NCBI RefSeq assembly: GCF_036320485.1
Contig: NZ_CP132911.1
Span: forward strand, 2,542,001 to 2,606,000
From: Dyella sp. A6
GTDB taxonomy: Bacteria > Pseudomonadota > Gammaproteobacteria > Xanthomonadales > Rhodanobacteraceae
Length of the DNA stretch: 64,000 bases
Reading direction: 5' to 3'
Within the stretch, counting starts at the first letter, position 1, and each line of letters begins with the position of its first letter. The notes below the pieces were generated by a model that was not told where the DNA came from, did not search any database, and was given only the letters and a program-made list of their open reading frames with translations. The position numbers and the translations under genes were made by a program. Positions 17,594 to 25,026 of this stretch are shown piece after piece.

Positions 17594-18064
17594 TCAGGCG
17601 CGATGGTAGGGATGGCCGGCCACAATCGTCGTGGCGCGGTAAAGCTGTTCGGCCAGCACCAGCCGCACCAGCATGTGCGGCAGAGTCAGCGGCCCCAGCG
17701 ACCAGCGCTGGTCGGCCCGGGCCAGAACCTCGGGCGCGTGGCCGTCCGGTCCGCCGATCAGGAAGGCCAGTTCGCGACCGGCCATGCGCCAGTTCGTCAG
17801 CTGCGCTGCCAGATCCTCGCTGGACCACGACTTGCCGCGGCCATCGAGCGCGATCACATGACTGTCGCGCGGCAGCGCGGCCAGGATCGCCACGCCCTCG
17901 TCATGCATGGCGCGTGCATCGTCGCGCCCCTTGCCGCGTACGCCCGGTTTCAGCTCGATCAATTCCAGCGGCAGCTCGTGCGACAGACGCTTGCGGTACT
18001 CGGCAAAACCGTCAGCGACCCAGCCGGGCATGCGCTCGCCGACGGCGATCAGGCGTGCGCGCAC
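17594..18064 (-). CDS. rlmH: 23S rRNA (pseudouridine1915-N3)-methyltransferase RlmH
   Basis: 156 residues with a GTG start at 18064, giving VRARLIAVGERMPGWV, the expected N-terminus and the usual family length. SPOUT features: ALDGRGKSWSSEDLA, LAFLIGGPDGHAPEV (the knot glycine loop) and SLGPLTLPHMLVRLVLAEQLYRA, with the conserved C-terminal HPYHRA. It methylates N3 of pseudouridine 1915 in helix 69 of 23S rRNA in 70S ribosomes. The 136 bp separating it from rsfS hold a repeated GGGGCCTAC; no gene is seen there. Confidence 0.93.
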   Translation of the reverse strand: MRARLIAVGERMPGWVADGFAEYRKRLSHELPLELIELKPGVRGKGRDDARAMHDEGVAILAALPRDSHVIALDGRGKSWSSEDLAAQLTNWRMAGRELAFLIGGPDGHAPEVLARADQRWSLGPLTLPHMLVRLVLAEQLYRATTIVAGHPYHRA

Positions 18065-18200
18065 GATCGCCGTCCAGCCAGTGCGGGGCCTACCCGTCCG
18101 GGGCCTACGGAAAAAGGCATCACGGCGTTGCCGGATACCCGTCGGGCGATGCCGGTGTCGCGTTCTCGCCCACCCGCGCGGGAAGACGGATGTCCCTGGG

Positions 18201-18587
18201 TCACACCGCGCCCGCGGCGTCGAGGTCGGGCTCGCGGTCGCCGATGGTCCACAGGCGCTCCAGCCCGTAGAACTCGCGGATGCGCGGCAGCATGACATGG
18301 ACGATCACGTCACCCAGGTCGACCAGCACCCATTCGGCTTCCTGCTCGCCTTCCACGCCCAGCGGCATCACCCCGGCTTTCTTGGCGAACTTCACCACTT
18401 CGTCGGCGATGGATTTGACGTGACGGGCCGAGGTACCGGAGGCGATTACCAGCAGATCGGCGATGGAGGTCTTGCCGCGGACATCGATCTCGCGGATGTC
18501 CTTGGCCTTCAGTTCTTCCAGCGCGTCGATGACAGTCTTGCGCAGGGCGGCCGTGGTGTCGGCCTTGACGTTACGGGTTGTGCTCAA
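18201..18587 (-). CDS. rsfS: Ribosomal silencing factor RsfS
   Basis: 128 residues with an apparent TTG start, supported by GAGG 9 nt upstream. DUF143/Iojap fold: [56 protein letters not shown] and [10 protein letters not shown] are all conserved. RsfS binds ribosomal protein L14 (uL14) and blocks subunit joining when nutrients are short. In relatives it directly follows nadD; here nadD is 8 kb away. Confidence 0.93.
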   Translation of the reverse strand: MSTTRNVKADTTAALRKTVIDALEELKAKDIREIDVRGKTSIADLLVIASGTSARHVKSIADEVVKFAKKAGVMPLGVEGEQEAEWVLVDLGDVIVHVMLPRIREFYGLERLWTIGDREPDLDAAGAV

Positions 18588-18703
18588 GTGCGGGTGCCTC
18601 GCGGCGTGGTCTGTACGCGGGATCGCGTAGCCCCATTATAGCCGCCAGACCACAAACGCAAGAGATTGCGCCCGCTGGCCGGCCCGGACGGCCCCGGCGC
18701 GGC

Positions 18704-19768
18704 TCAGCCCAGCGCACGCGCCGCGCTGTCGTATTCGTCCATCAGCAGCGCCACCAGTTCGCCGGCGGGCAGGTTGCGCGCCATCGCGGCGGCCTGTCCG
18801 CACCACTCGGACAGCAGGTCACCGCGCCCGGCCTGTGCCGCGGCACGCCGCAGCGGCGCGGTAAGCGCGTTGAGCACCGGATAGAGTGGCAGCGCGTCGA
18901 CACCGGGCTCCATCATCGCCACGTAGTGGTTGCGCAGGCCGCGGGCCGCGCGCCCGGAAAAACTGCGTATGGTGACCACACGGTGTTCCTCGACATTCGG
19001 CAGGTCGCGCTTCCAGGCTGCGGCGGCGGTCGATTCCGGACAGGCCAGGAAGGCCGTGCCCAGCTGGCTGGCGGACGCGCCCAGCACCTCGGCAGCGAGC
19101 ATGCCGCGGCCATCCATGATGCCGCCGGCGGCGATCACCGGAATCTCCACGGCACGGGCCACCAGCGGCAACAGCGCGAACAGGCCAATCATGGATTCTT
19201 CCGGCGCATGCAGGAAGCTGCCGCGATGACCGCCCGCCTCGGCGCCCTGCACGCACACCGCATCGGCTCCCAGCTCGGCCCAGGCGCGCGCCTCGGCCAC
19301 GCTGGTGGCATTGCCGACCACGACGATGCCGCGCTGTTTCAGTTCGTGTACCTGCGTGGGCGAAATCAGGTCGAAGGCGAAGCTGGCCACCGCCGGGCGC
19401 GCTTCGCACAGGGCAGCGAACTGGTCGGAGAAGCGTGGTGCCCAGCGTGCCGGCATCGTGGTGCGTACATCGAGGCCTTCGCGTTCCATCAACGCATCGA
19501 GCCGCTCGCGCGCACGTGCCACTGCCGCCATGTCGGGCTCTAAATCGTCGGGCAGCACGAACAGGTTGATCGCAAACGGCCGACTCGTGCCGGCGCGGAT
19601 CTGGGTCGCCTGGTCGAGTATGGCCTGCGGTTCCAGGTAGCCAGCCCCCAGCGAACCGAGGCCGCCCGCCGCTGACACCGCAGCCACCAGCGCCGCAGAC
19701 GTGGACCCGGCCATCGGGGCCTGGATCAGTGGATGCTCGATGCCGAGCCGGCGCGCGAACGAGGACAT
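18704..19768 (-). CDS. NAD(P)H-dependent flavin oxidoreductase / nitronate monooxygenase family
   Basis: 354 residues from the ATG at 19768. TIM-barrel FMN enzyme: HPLIQAPMAGSTSAALVAAV at the N-terminus, GGLGSLGAGYL, GADAVCVQGAEAGGHRGSF (the class I nitronate monooxygenase segment with the catalytic His in AGGHRG), VIAAGGIMDGRGMLAAEVLGA phosphate loop, and LGTAFLACPE. Such enzymes oxidise alkyl nitronates (propionate-3-nitronate) or act as quinone reductases. It starts the 8-kb block that separates rsfS from nadD. Confidence 0.87.
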   Translation of the reverse strand: MSSFARRLGIEHPLIQAPMAGSTSAALVAAVSAAGGLGSLGAGYLEPQAILDQATQIRAGTSRPFAINLFVLPDDLEPDMAAVARARERLDALMEREGLDVRTTMPARWAPRFSDQFAALCEARPAVASFAFDLISPTQVHELKQRGIVVVGNATSVAEARAWAELGADAVCVQGAEAGGHRGSFLHAPEESMIGLFALLPLVARAVEIPVIAAGGIMDGRGMLAAEVLGASASQLGTAFLACPESTAAAAWKRDLPNVEEHRVVTIRSFSGRAARGLRNHYVAMMEPGVDALPLYPVLNALTAPLRRAAAQAGRGDLLSEWCGQAAAMARNLPAGELVALLMDEYDSAARALG

Positions 19769-19879
19769 GCTGACCACCACGTGCGGAAAGTCGCGGTCAT
19801 TATCCGCCTCGCGGGCCGGTTACGCACGAACACCCCCGACGTGGCGGGCCACAATGCGCCCGCCATGCCATGCGGTCGC

Positions 19880-20254
19880 TCAGCCGCCGTGCCCCATGGC
19901 TGCGTCCTTCTTCATTTTCTTCGCGTCTTTTTTCATGGCATCCATGCTGCCTTTCTTCATCATGTGGCCGTGTTTCTTCATGTGGTCGTGCTTCCACATG
20001 GCGTGATGCTTCATCGCATCCTTCTTCTTCATCGCATCCTTCTTCTTCATCGCATCTTTCTTCATCATCATGCCGTCCTTGTGCATGGTGCTTTTCATCA
20101 TCGCATCCTTGTGCATCTCTCCCTTGTGCATCGCCTCCTGCGACATCGACGAGCTGTTGCCCGCGCTCATCGCGTCCTGCGCGAAGGCCGGAGCCAGGGC
20201 AAAGCAGCCGATGGCGACAGCCACGGCAAGGGTGCTGAGCATGCGTGTGTTCAT
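19880..20254 (-). CDS. Exported Met/Lys-rich MXKDX-repeat protein
   Basis: 124 residues, ATG at 20254 with AAGGA 9 nt upstream. Signal peptide MNTRMLSTLAVAVAIGC ... APAFA-QD. The mature part is almost wholly built of Met, Lys, Asp, Ala and His, with repeats such as MKKKDAMKKKDAM and MHKDGMMMKKDAM; about one mature residue in five is Met (roughly 21). This is the 'pentapeptide MXKDX repeat' family, of unknown function. The gene has its own sigma-type promoter match at 20316-20341 and sits just downstream of the DUF1109 anti-sigma gene. A Met-rich sink for oxidants and substrate for exported MsrB, or a copper/silver ligand, are both possible (inference). Confidence 0.82.
   Translation of the reverse strand: MNTRMLSTLAVAVAIGCFALAPAFAQDAMSAGNSSSMSQEAMHKGEMHKDAMMKSTMHKDGMMMKKDAMKKKDAMKKKDAMKHHAMWKHDHMKKHGHMMKKGSMDAMKKDAKKMKKDAAMGHGG
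20012..20065 (-). repeat. Three 18-bp tandem repeats inside the MXKDX gene
   Basis: Units at 20012-20029, 20030-20047 (identical) and 20048-20065 (two or so changes) each encode a KKKDAM-type hexamer on the minus strand. Near-identity at DNA level would allow copy-number slippage without frameshift. Confidence 0.75.
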
Positions 20255-20315
20255 GAGTGGAATCCTTGTATGCGGAGAAAGCGTGGAAAGCCGCGACGCG
20301 ACCCCCATAGGCTTG

Positions 20316-20341
20316 TTCGCCGAAGGTACCCTCACGGTTAC
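20316..20341 (-). promoter_or_regulatory. Predicted ECF sigma promoter for the MXKDX gene
   Basis: Read on the minus strand: GTAACC (20341-20336), 16 nt, CGAA (20319-20316), about 60 nt before the ATG at 20254. It is identical in pattern to the site before dipZ, and matches the GTAACC-N16-CGAA consensus I recall for Caulobacter SigF, the sigma factor controlled by NrsF. Confidence 0.7.
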
Positions 20342-20361
20342 CTCGCTGCGTAAACGCCGCG

Positions 20362-21015
20362 TCAATGCCGCGTCAACAGTCGCCCGCCCATCGCCGCATT
20401 CAGCGCCACCACGATGCCTACCGCCAGCGCATGGGTCAGCAGGTCGGTGGCGGCAGCGTCGAAGGCGTGGCAGATCTCCAGCAGGCTGGCCGATGCCGCC
20501 GCGCTGGCCAATCCCACCATCATCGCCGCAAGCACCGGGCGCAACGGGCAGGCCCGGCGCAATAGCCAGATCATCAGCGCCGACAGCGGTATCGAGAAGC
20601 TGACGATGAACACCAGGCAATCGGTGGACTGATGCAGCGTGGCGATGCTGGTTCCCGGCGCCAGCCAGGTGCGCAGACAACCCACGCCGCTGGCGCCGAT
20701 CCACAGCAGCGCGCCCGGCAACGGCAGCCAGGCCCATGCACGCGAGCGCCCCGGCACACCAAGCGTGAACGCCGCCCATGCCGCCGACACGGCCGTCAGC
20801 ACCGCACCCGCGGCGGCCCAGGCCAGGTCGTGGGCTCCAGCCCAGCGTCGCAGCATGGGCGCGGTACCGTAATGGACCAGCAACACCACCGCGATCGCCG
20901 CCACTGCCAGCAGCCAGCAGAGCGTACGCAGCCAAGGCGGCAGCAGACGCCGCACCGGCGTCAGCTCTGCGCCCAGCGCGTCGATCAGGGCTTGGTGGCG
21001 TGGATCGGACGACAT
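20362..21015 (-). CDS. DUF1109/NrsF-like membrane anti-sigma factor
   Basis: 217 residues. After about 28 cytoplasmic residues (LGAELTPVRRLLPPW) there are six hydrophobic segments at roughly 31-49, 64-85, 94-112, 132-152, 159-178 and 191-210, the DUF1109/NrsF layout. Cys residues fall at 33, 113, 133, 156 and 182. In Caulobacter NrsF two conserved Cys near 131 and 181 (from memory) are needed for sensing; C133 and C182 are the natural candidates here. The start is 5 bp after the sigma-factor stop, so the two are co-transcribed. Expected role: hold the sigma factor at the inner membrane and release it upon a redox or heavy-metal signal. Confidence 0.85.
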   Translation of the reverse strand: MSSDPRHQALIDALGAELTPVRRLLPPWLRTLCWLLAVAAIAVVLLVHYGTAPMLRRWAGAHDLAWAAAGAVLTAVSAAWAAFTLGVPGRSRAWAWLPLPGALLWIGASGVGCLRTWLAPGTSIATLHQSTDCLVFIVSFSIPLSALMIWLLRRACPLRPVLAAMMVGLASAAASASLLEICHAFDAAATDLLTHALAVGIVVALNAAMGGRLLTRH

Positions 21016-21020
21016 GGGTA

Positions 21021-21677
21021 TCAGGGTTCTCCGTGCAGACGCCCGCGCAGGGCTTTCAGTGCGCGGTGCAGGTTCACTTTCAGGGCACCGGTGTTGCGCC
21101 CTGTGCGTTCGGCCACCTCGGCCAGCGATTGTTCCTTCAGGCCCAGCTCCTCGACCGCCTCGCGTTGTCCGGGCGGCAGGGTTTCGATCGCCGCGCGCAG
21201 GCGCGCGGCCTCCTGTGCACGCTCGCTGTCGACACTTGCATCGTCGTGGCCGTGCGCCAGGTCCAGCACGGACTCGTCGTGCACCTCGCGGCGATCGCGG
21301 CGTCCACGTCGACGCAATGCATCGATCGCCCGACGGCCCGCGATGGCAGCCAGCCAGGCATCGTAGGAACGAGCCGGATCGTAGGTGTGCCGCACCCGAT
21401 GCACGGTGAGCAGGGTTTCCTGCACCACGTCGTCGAGCAGATCGACCGGCACCCCGTGACGCCGTGCCACGCTGCGGACCAGCGCCACCGAATCGGCCAG
21501 CACGCGCTCGTAGGCGCGACGGTCGCCGGCCTGTGCGGCCGCCATCCACGCAGCGCGGCGCTGGTCGGCTGGCTCGTCAGGGCTGGAGGATTCGGCTGAC
21601 ACGCGCGCGCAGAGGTCCGATGACGGCGAAAGTCCATCATCTAGTACCCAGGTCGCCTCGGTGGTCAAGTGCAGCAT
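21021..21677 (-). CDS. ECF RNA polymerase sigma factor (SigF/NrsF-type module)
   Basis: 218 residues from the ATG at 21677 (GGA about 9 nt upstream and a predicted promoter just before it; the frame is open to 21698). Region 2: DLLDDVVQETLLTVHRVRHT and YDAWLAAIAGRRAIDALRRR. Region 4: LPPGQREAVEELGLKEQSLAEVAERTGRNTGALKVNLHRALKAL, a good helix-turn-helix. The N-terminal 35-45 residues are a polar extension not needed for the fold, so a GTG further in is possible. Immediately upstream of the DUF1109 anti-sigma gene. A GTAACG-N16-CGAA site in front suggests autoregulation. Confidence 0.88.
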   Translation of the reverse strand: MLHLTTEATWVLDDGLSPSSDLCARVSAESSSPDEPADQRRAAWMAAAQAGDRRAYERVLADSVALVRSVARRHGVPVDLLDDVVQETLLTVHRVRHTYDPARSYDAWLAAIAGRRAIDALRRRGRRDRREVHDESVLDLAHGHDDASVDSERAQEAARLRAAIETLPPGQREAVEELGLKEQSLAEVAERTGRNTGALKVNLHRALKALRGRLHGEP

Positions 21678-21709
21678 GCAGATTCCGCGGCAAAGCACTC
21701 ATCATGCGA

Positions 21710-21735
21710 TTCGCCGCATCCATCGCCGCCGTTAC
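21710..21735 (-). promoter_or_regulatory. Predicted autoregulatory ECF promoter of the sigma gene
   Basis: Minus strand: GTAACG (21735-21730), 16 nt, CGAA (21713-21710). One mismatch to the GTAACC -35 element seen at the two neighbouring promoters, same spacing. It lies 33 nt before the ATG at 21677, which supports that start. Confidence 0.6.
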
Positions 21736-21758
21736 TCCGTATCGGTTGCGACGAAGGT

Positions 21759-21784
21759 GTAACCGGCGCACCGATCACGGCGAA
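21759..21784 (+). promoter_or_regulatory. Predicted ECF sigma promoter of dipZ-msrB
   Basis: GTAACC (21759-21764), exactly 16 nt, CGAA (21781-21784), 36 nt before the dipZ ATG. It lies in the divergent sigma/dipZ intergenic region, back to back with the sigma gene's own site. Confidence 0.72.
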
Positions 21785-21819
21785 TAACCCGTCGAACCTA
21801 TTCCAGGAACCTGCTGATC

Positions 21820-23547
21820 ATGATCCTGCTGCTTCTCGCCTATCTCGGCGGTGTGCTCACCATCCTCAGCCCGTGCATCCTGCCGGTGCTGCCATTCGTG
21901 TTCGCCCGTGCCGACCGGCCATTCATGCGCAACGGCCTGCCGATGCTGGCGGGCATGGCACTGACCTTCGCACTGGTCGCCACGCTGGCCGCGGTGGGCG
22001 GCGGCTGGGCCGTGCACGCCAACCAGTACGGCCGCATCGCAGCGCTGGTGGTACTGGCCCTGCTCGGCCTGACCCTGCTTTCCACGCATCTGGCCGAATG
22101 GATCACGCGGCCGTTCGTGGCGCTGGGCAACCGGCTGTCGCAGCGTTCGCACGATGACGGCGACTCGATCTGGGGCGCGGTGGGCCTGGGCATCGCCACG
22201 GGCCTGCTGTGGGCGCCCTGCGCGGGACCGATCCTGGGCCTGCTGCTGACCGGTGCGGCACTGAAGGGCGCCAGCGTGGCGACCACGCTGTTGCTGCTGG
22301 TCTATGCCGCTGGCGCAGCCACCTCGCTGGCTTTGGCGCTGGCCGTGGGCGGTCGCGTGTTCGCCGTGATGAAGCGGTCGCTGGGCGCGGGCGAGTGGAT
22401 CCGCCGCGTGCTGGGCGTGCTGGTGCTGTGTGGCGTGGCAGCGATCGCGCTGGGACTGGATACCGGTCTGCTCACCCGCGTTTCGCTGGCCAGTACCAAC
22501 CATATCGAGCAGACCCTGATCAATGCCGTGCGGCCCGCACCCGCCGAAGCCGCGGAAGCGCAGCCCAAGGCCGGGCAGGCACTGCCGGTGGAGGGGCGGT
22601 TCCCGTCGCTGGCCGGTGCCACCGGCTGGCTCAACAGCGCACCGCTGACGCGCGCCTCGCTGCGCGGCAAGGTGGTGCTAGTCGATTTCTGGACCTACTC
22701 CTGCATCAACTGCCTGCGTTCGCTGCCCTACGTCGAGGCCTGGTACAACAAGTACAAGGACCACGGACTGGTGGTGATCGGCGTGCATTCGCCGGAGTTC
22801 GCCTTCGAGAAGGACCCGGCCAACGTGGCGGCGGCGGTCAAGCGCCTCGGTGTCACCTACCCGGTGGCGCTGGACTCCGACTACGCCATCTGGCAGGGCT
22901 TCAACAACGAGTACTGGCCCGCCCACTACTTCATCGACGCACAGGGGCGTATCCGTCATCACCACTTCGGCGAAGGTGGCTATGCCGAGAGCGAGGACGT
23001 GATCCGTCGCCTGCTCGCCGACGCCGGCTACAAGAACCTGCCCGGCGGCTACGTGGACCCCGATGGCAAGGGTGCGGAAGCGGCCGCTCCCGGCGATGCC
23101 AACCGTTCGCCGGAAACCTATGTGGGTTATGCCCGCGCGGAGAATTTCGCCAGCGGCCAGGTAGCCCATGACGACCCGTTCGACTACCACGCCCCGGCCA
23201 CCCTGGCGACCAACCAGTGGGCACTGGACGGTCGCTGGACGGTGCACCCGCAGTCCGCCGTGCTGGAACGGGCCGGCGGCAGCATCACCTACCGCTTCCG
23301 CGGCCGCGACCTGCATCTGGTGCTGGGTCCGGGCAAGGACGGCAAGCCGGTACGTTTCCGCATCACCCTGGACGGCAAGGCGCCCGGCGCCGACCACGGC
23401 ATGGATACCGACGCCGCCGGCAACGGCACGGTGACCTCGCAGCGCCTGTACCAGCTGGTACGCCAGGCCCACGGCACCGGCGAGCGGGTGTTCGAGATCA
23501 CCTTCCTCGATCCGGGCGTGCATGCCTACGCCTTCACGTTCGGTTGA
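21820..23547 (+). CDS. dipZ: DipZ-like membrane thiol-disulfide carrier (CcdA + TlpA-type thioredoxin + C-terminal domain)
   Basis: 575 residues. Residues 1-225: CcdA/DsbD-beta-like membrane part with six or so TM segments and the redox Cys pair in ILSPCILPVLP and LLWAPCAGPILG. Residues 265-400: a periplasmic TlpA/AhpC-like thioredoxin domain, LVDFWTYSCINCLRSLPYVEAWY with active site C-I-N-C. Residues 430-575: a beta-rich C-terminal domain (YVGYARAENFASG ... RFRGRDLHLVLG) found in DipZ of actinobacteria and some proteobacteria. It carries electrons from the cytoplasmic thioredoxin pool to the periplasm. The msrB gene follows after 29 bp, so exported MsrB is the likely client. Confidence 0.9.
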   Translation: MILLLLAYLGGVLTILSPCILPVLPFVFARADRPFMRNGLPMLAGMALTFALVATLAAVGGGWAVHANQYGRIAALVVLALLGLTLLSTHLAEWITRPFVALGNRLSQRSHDDGDSIWGAVGLGIATGLLWAPCAGPILGLLLTGAALKGASVATTLLLLVYAAGAATSLALALAVGGRVFAVMKRSLGAGEWIRRVLGVLVLCGVAAIALGLDTGLLTRVSLASTNHIEQTLINAVRPAPAEAAEAQPKAGQALPVEGRFPSLAGATGWLNSAPLTRASLRGKVVLVDFWTYSCINCLRSLPYVEAWYNKYKDHGLVVIGVHSPEFAFEKDPANVAAAVKRLGVTYPVALDSDYAIWQGFNNEYWPAHYFIDAQGRIRHHHFGEGGYAESEDVIRRLLADAGYKNLPGGYVDPDGKGAEAAAPGDANRSPETYVGYARAENFASGQVAHDDPFDYHAPATLATNQWALDGRWTVHPQSAVLERAGGSITYRFRGRDLHLVLGPGKDGKPVRFRITLDGKAPGADHGMDTDAAGNGTVTSQRLYQLVRQAHGTGERVFEITFLDPGVHAYAFTFG

Positions 23548-23576
23548 TCCGCAGGGGCTGGCCCAGGGAGTCCGTC

Positions 23577-24197
23577 ATGTCACGCATCGATGATGTTGTC
23601 GTCATGGAACGCCGCCGTTTCCTTCGCTCGGCCTTGGTCGGTGGAGCGGTCCTGGTCACTGGCGGCAGCCTGGCACTGCCACGCCTGCTTGCAGCCGGTG
23701 CCGACACCTGGCCACCCGGGCTGATCCACACCACTCCCGGCATGGTGCTGCTGGAAGTGTTCGCCGACGACGGCCGCGACCTGGGCCGGAAACGCCTGCC
23801 CCGGCTCGTGCTGAGCGACGCCGAATGGCATCGGCGACTGTCGCCGGCGGCCTTCGACATCATGCGTCGCAGCGGCACCGAGCGTGCCTTCAGCGGTCCG
23901 CACGAACGCCCCGCCGCACGCGGTATCTATCGCTGCGCAGGCTGCGCCACGGCCCTGTTCGACGACGCGACCCAGTTCGACTCCGGCACCGGCTGGCCCA
24001 GCTTCTGGCAGCCGATATCCCATCTCAACGTGATCGAACGCAACGACGACAGCCTTGGCATGGAACGTACCGAGGTGCGCTGTGCCCGCTGCGAAAGTCA
24101 CCTCGGCCACGTCTTCGACGACGGCCCGCGCCCGACCGGCCTGCGTTACTGCATGAACTCGCTGGCCCTGCATTTCGTGGCGCGCACGGCCGGCTGA
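23577..24197 (+). CDS. msrB: Tat-exported peptide-methionine (R)-S-oxide reductase MsrB
   Basis: 206 residues; ATG at 23577 with AGGGAG 6 nt upstream. The N-terminus ERRRFLRSALVGGAVLVTGG is a twin-arginine signal, so export in folded form is expected. The SelR domain (about 75-200) has both zinc pairs (YRCAGCAT and VRCARCESHLGHVFDDGP), the FDSGTGWPSFWQP core and the catalytic Cys in LRYCMNSLAL. It reduces R-methionine sulfoxide in proteins. Most MsrB are cytoplasmic; an exported version needs periplasmic reductant, and dipZ directly upstream supplies it. The operon sits under the predicted ECF promoter at 21759. Confidence 0.93.
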   Translation: MSRIDDVVVMERRRFLRSALVGGAVLVTGGSLALPRLLAAGADTWPPGLIHTTPGMVLLEVFADDGRDLGRKRLPRLVLSDAEWHRRLSPAAFDIMRRSGTERAFSGPHERPAARGIYRCAGCATALFDDATQFDSGTGWPSFWQPISHLNVIERNDDSLGMERTEVRCARCESHLGHVFDDGPRPTGLRYCMNSLALHFVARTAG

Positions 24198-24263
24198 AGC
24201 CACAGGCCGCTCCCGCGCCACGCCACCCTGACCGGCCGCATTGCCGACCGGCCCTGCGCTATG

Positions 24264-24282
24264 CATAATAAGAATTATTCGC
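24264..24282 (+). promoter_or_regulatory. Fur-box-like operator
   Basis: CATAATAAGAATTATTCGC matches the 19-bp Fur consensus at about 13 of 19 positions by my count and is an A/T island in GC-rich DNA. It lies about 175 bp upstream of the DUF3325-DUF3649-PepSY genes. No other feature was seen in 24198-24456. Confidence 0.55.
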
Positions 24283-24456
24283 ATTAACTGACAGACGTCG
24301 CGGCCTGTCCGGCGGTGCCCGGCAGCTGCATCGGGCCGGTCGCCACGGAACAAGCGTCGCCGCGTGGCATATCCGATCTCGCGCAGGGCCTTGCATGTCC
24401 AGACCTATTCCCCACCCGTCGTGCCGCTGCCGGTATCCAGCGCAGGACACACGCTC

Positions 24457-24750
24457 ATGAGCGCATGGTTGCCGGGCATGGCTGGCGTGGCCAGCCTCAT
24501 TTCCGCCGTCCTGATCTACGCCGCATCGCCGCACGGCCGGTGGTCCGCGGGCCGCTGGCGTCCCCGCCTGCTCGCTACCGGTGTCGCATCGGCCGTGCCG
24601 GCGCTGGGCGGCTGGATCGCCGCCCTCGGCGTCGGCGCCGGATGCTGCGCGATGCTGGCCGGCTGGATGCTGGCCTTGCTGGTGCAGCCCGGCGCAGGTC
24701 TGCTCGTCGGTCATGCCCCGACCGCCACGGCCGCACGGGACCACGCCTGA
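24457..24750 (+). CDS. Small membrane protein of iron-uptake cassette (DUF3325-like)
   Basis: 97 residues from the ATG at 24457 (AGGAC about 8 nt upstream); upstream codons to 24364 are open but unlike protein. Three hydrophobic segments: LPGMAGVASLISAVLIY, LATGVASAVPALGGWIAALG and AMLAGWMLALLVQ, separated by an Arg-rich cytoplasmic loop (HGRWSAGRWRPR). Size, topology and position before a second small membrane protein and a PepSY protein fit the DUF3325 members of siderophore-uptake operons; the family name is inferred from that context. Its stop shares one base with the next start (TGATG). Confidence 0.6.
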   Translation: MSAWLPGMAGVASLISAVLIYAASPHGRWSAGRWRPRLLATGVASAVPALGGWIAALGVGAGCCAMLAGWMLALLVQPGAGLLVGHAPTATAARDHA

Positions 24751-25013
24751 TGTGGGCCCGTGCGAGTGCCGGGGTCGTGCCCGGGTTCTTCCTGGTGACG
24801 GCCGTCATCGGGCTGGTCGACTGGCTGCTGCCCGGCCCCTGGCAGTCGGCCCTGGTGCCCAGCGTGCTGGCGTTCTGCCCGCTGTGGGTCGGGGTGATCT
24901 GCGCCAGCCTGCAGTTCGCGGGCGGTCGGCAGGCATGGCTGTGGCTGGGCGCGCTGGCCGGCACTGGACTGCTCCTGCTGCATGCGCTGCAGACGCTCGA
25001 CTGGGTCCGCTGA
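24750..25013 (+). CDS. Small membrane protein of iron-uptake cassette (DUF3649-like)
   Basis: 87 residues; the ATG overlaps the upstream stop by one base, so translation is coupled. Three hydrophobic helices: VVPGFFLVTAVIGLVDWLL, ALVPSVLAFCPLWVGVIC and AWLWLGALAGTGLLLLHAL. The F-C-P-L-W-V-G and R-Q-A-W-L-W-L pattern is like DUF3649 'iron uptake' proteins. Only context and topology support a role in iron handling. PepSY gene follows after 13 bp. Confidence 0.6.
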   Translation: MWARASAGVVPGFFLVTAVIGLVDWLLPGPWQSALVPSVLAFCPLWVGVICASLQFAGGRQAWLWLGALAGTGLLLLHALQTLDWVR

Positions 25014-25026
25014 GGCAGGCACAGCG

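Noticed and set aside
19880..20254. CRISPR-like repeats in the ATG/TTC-rich stretch
   Set aside because: The 18-bp units are contiguous with no spacers and encode MXKDX repeats in frame.
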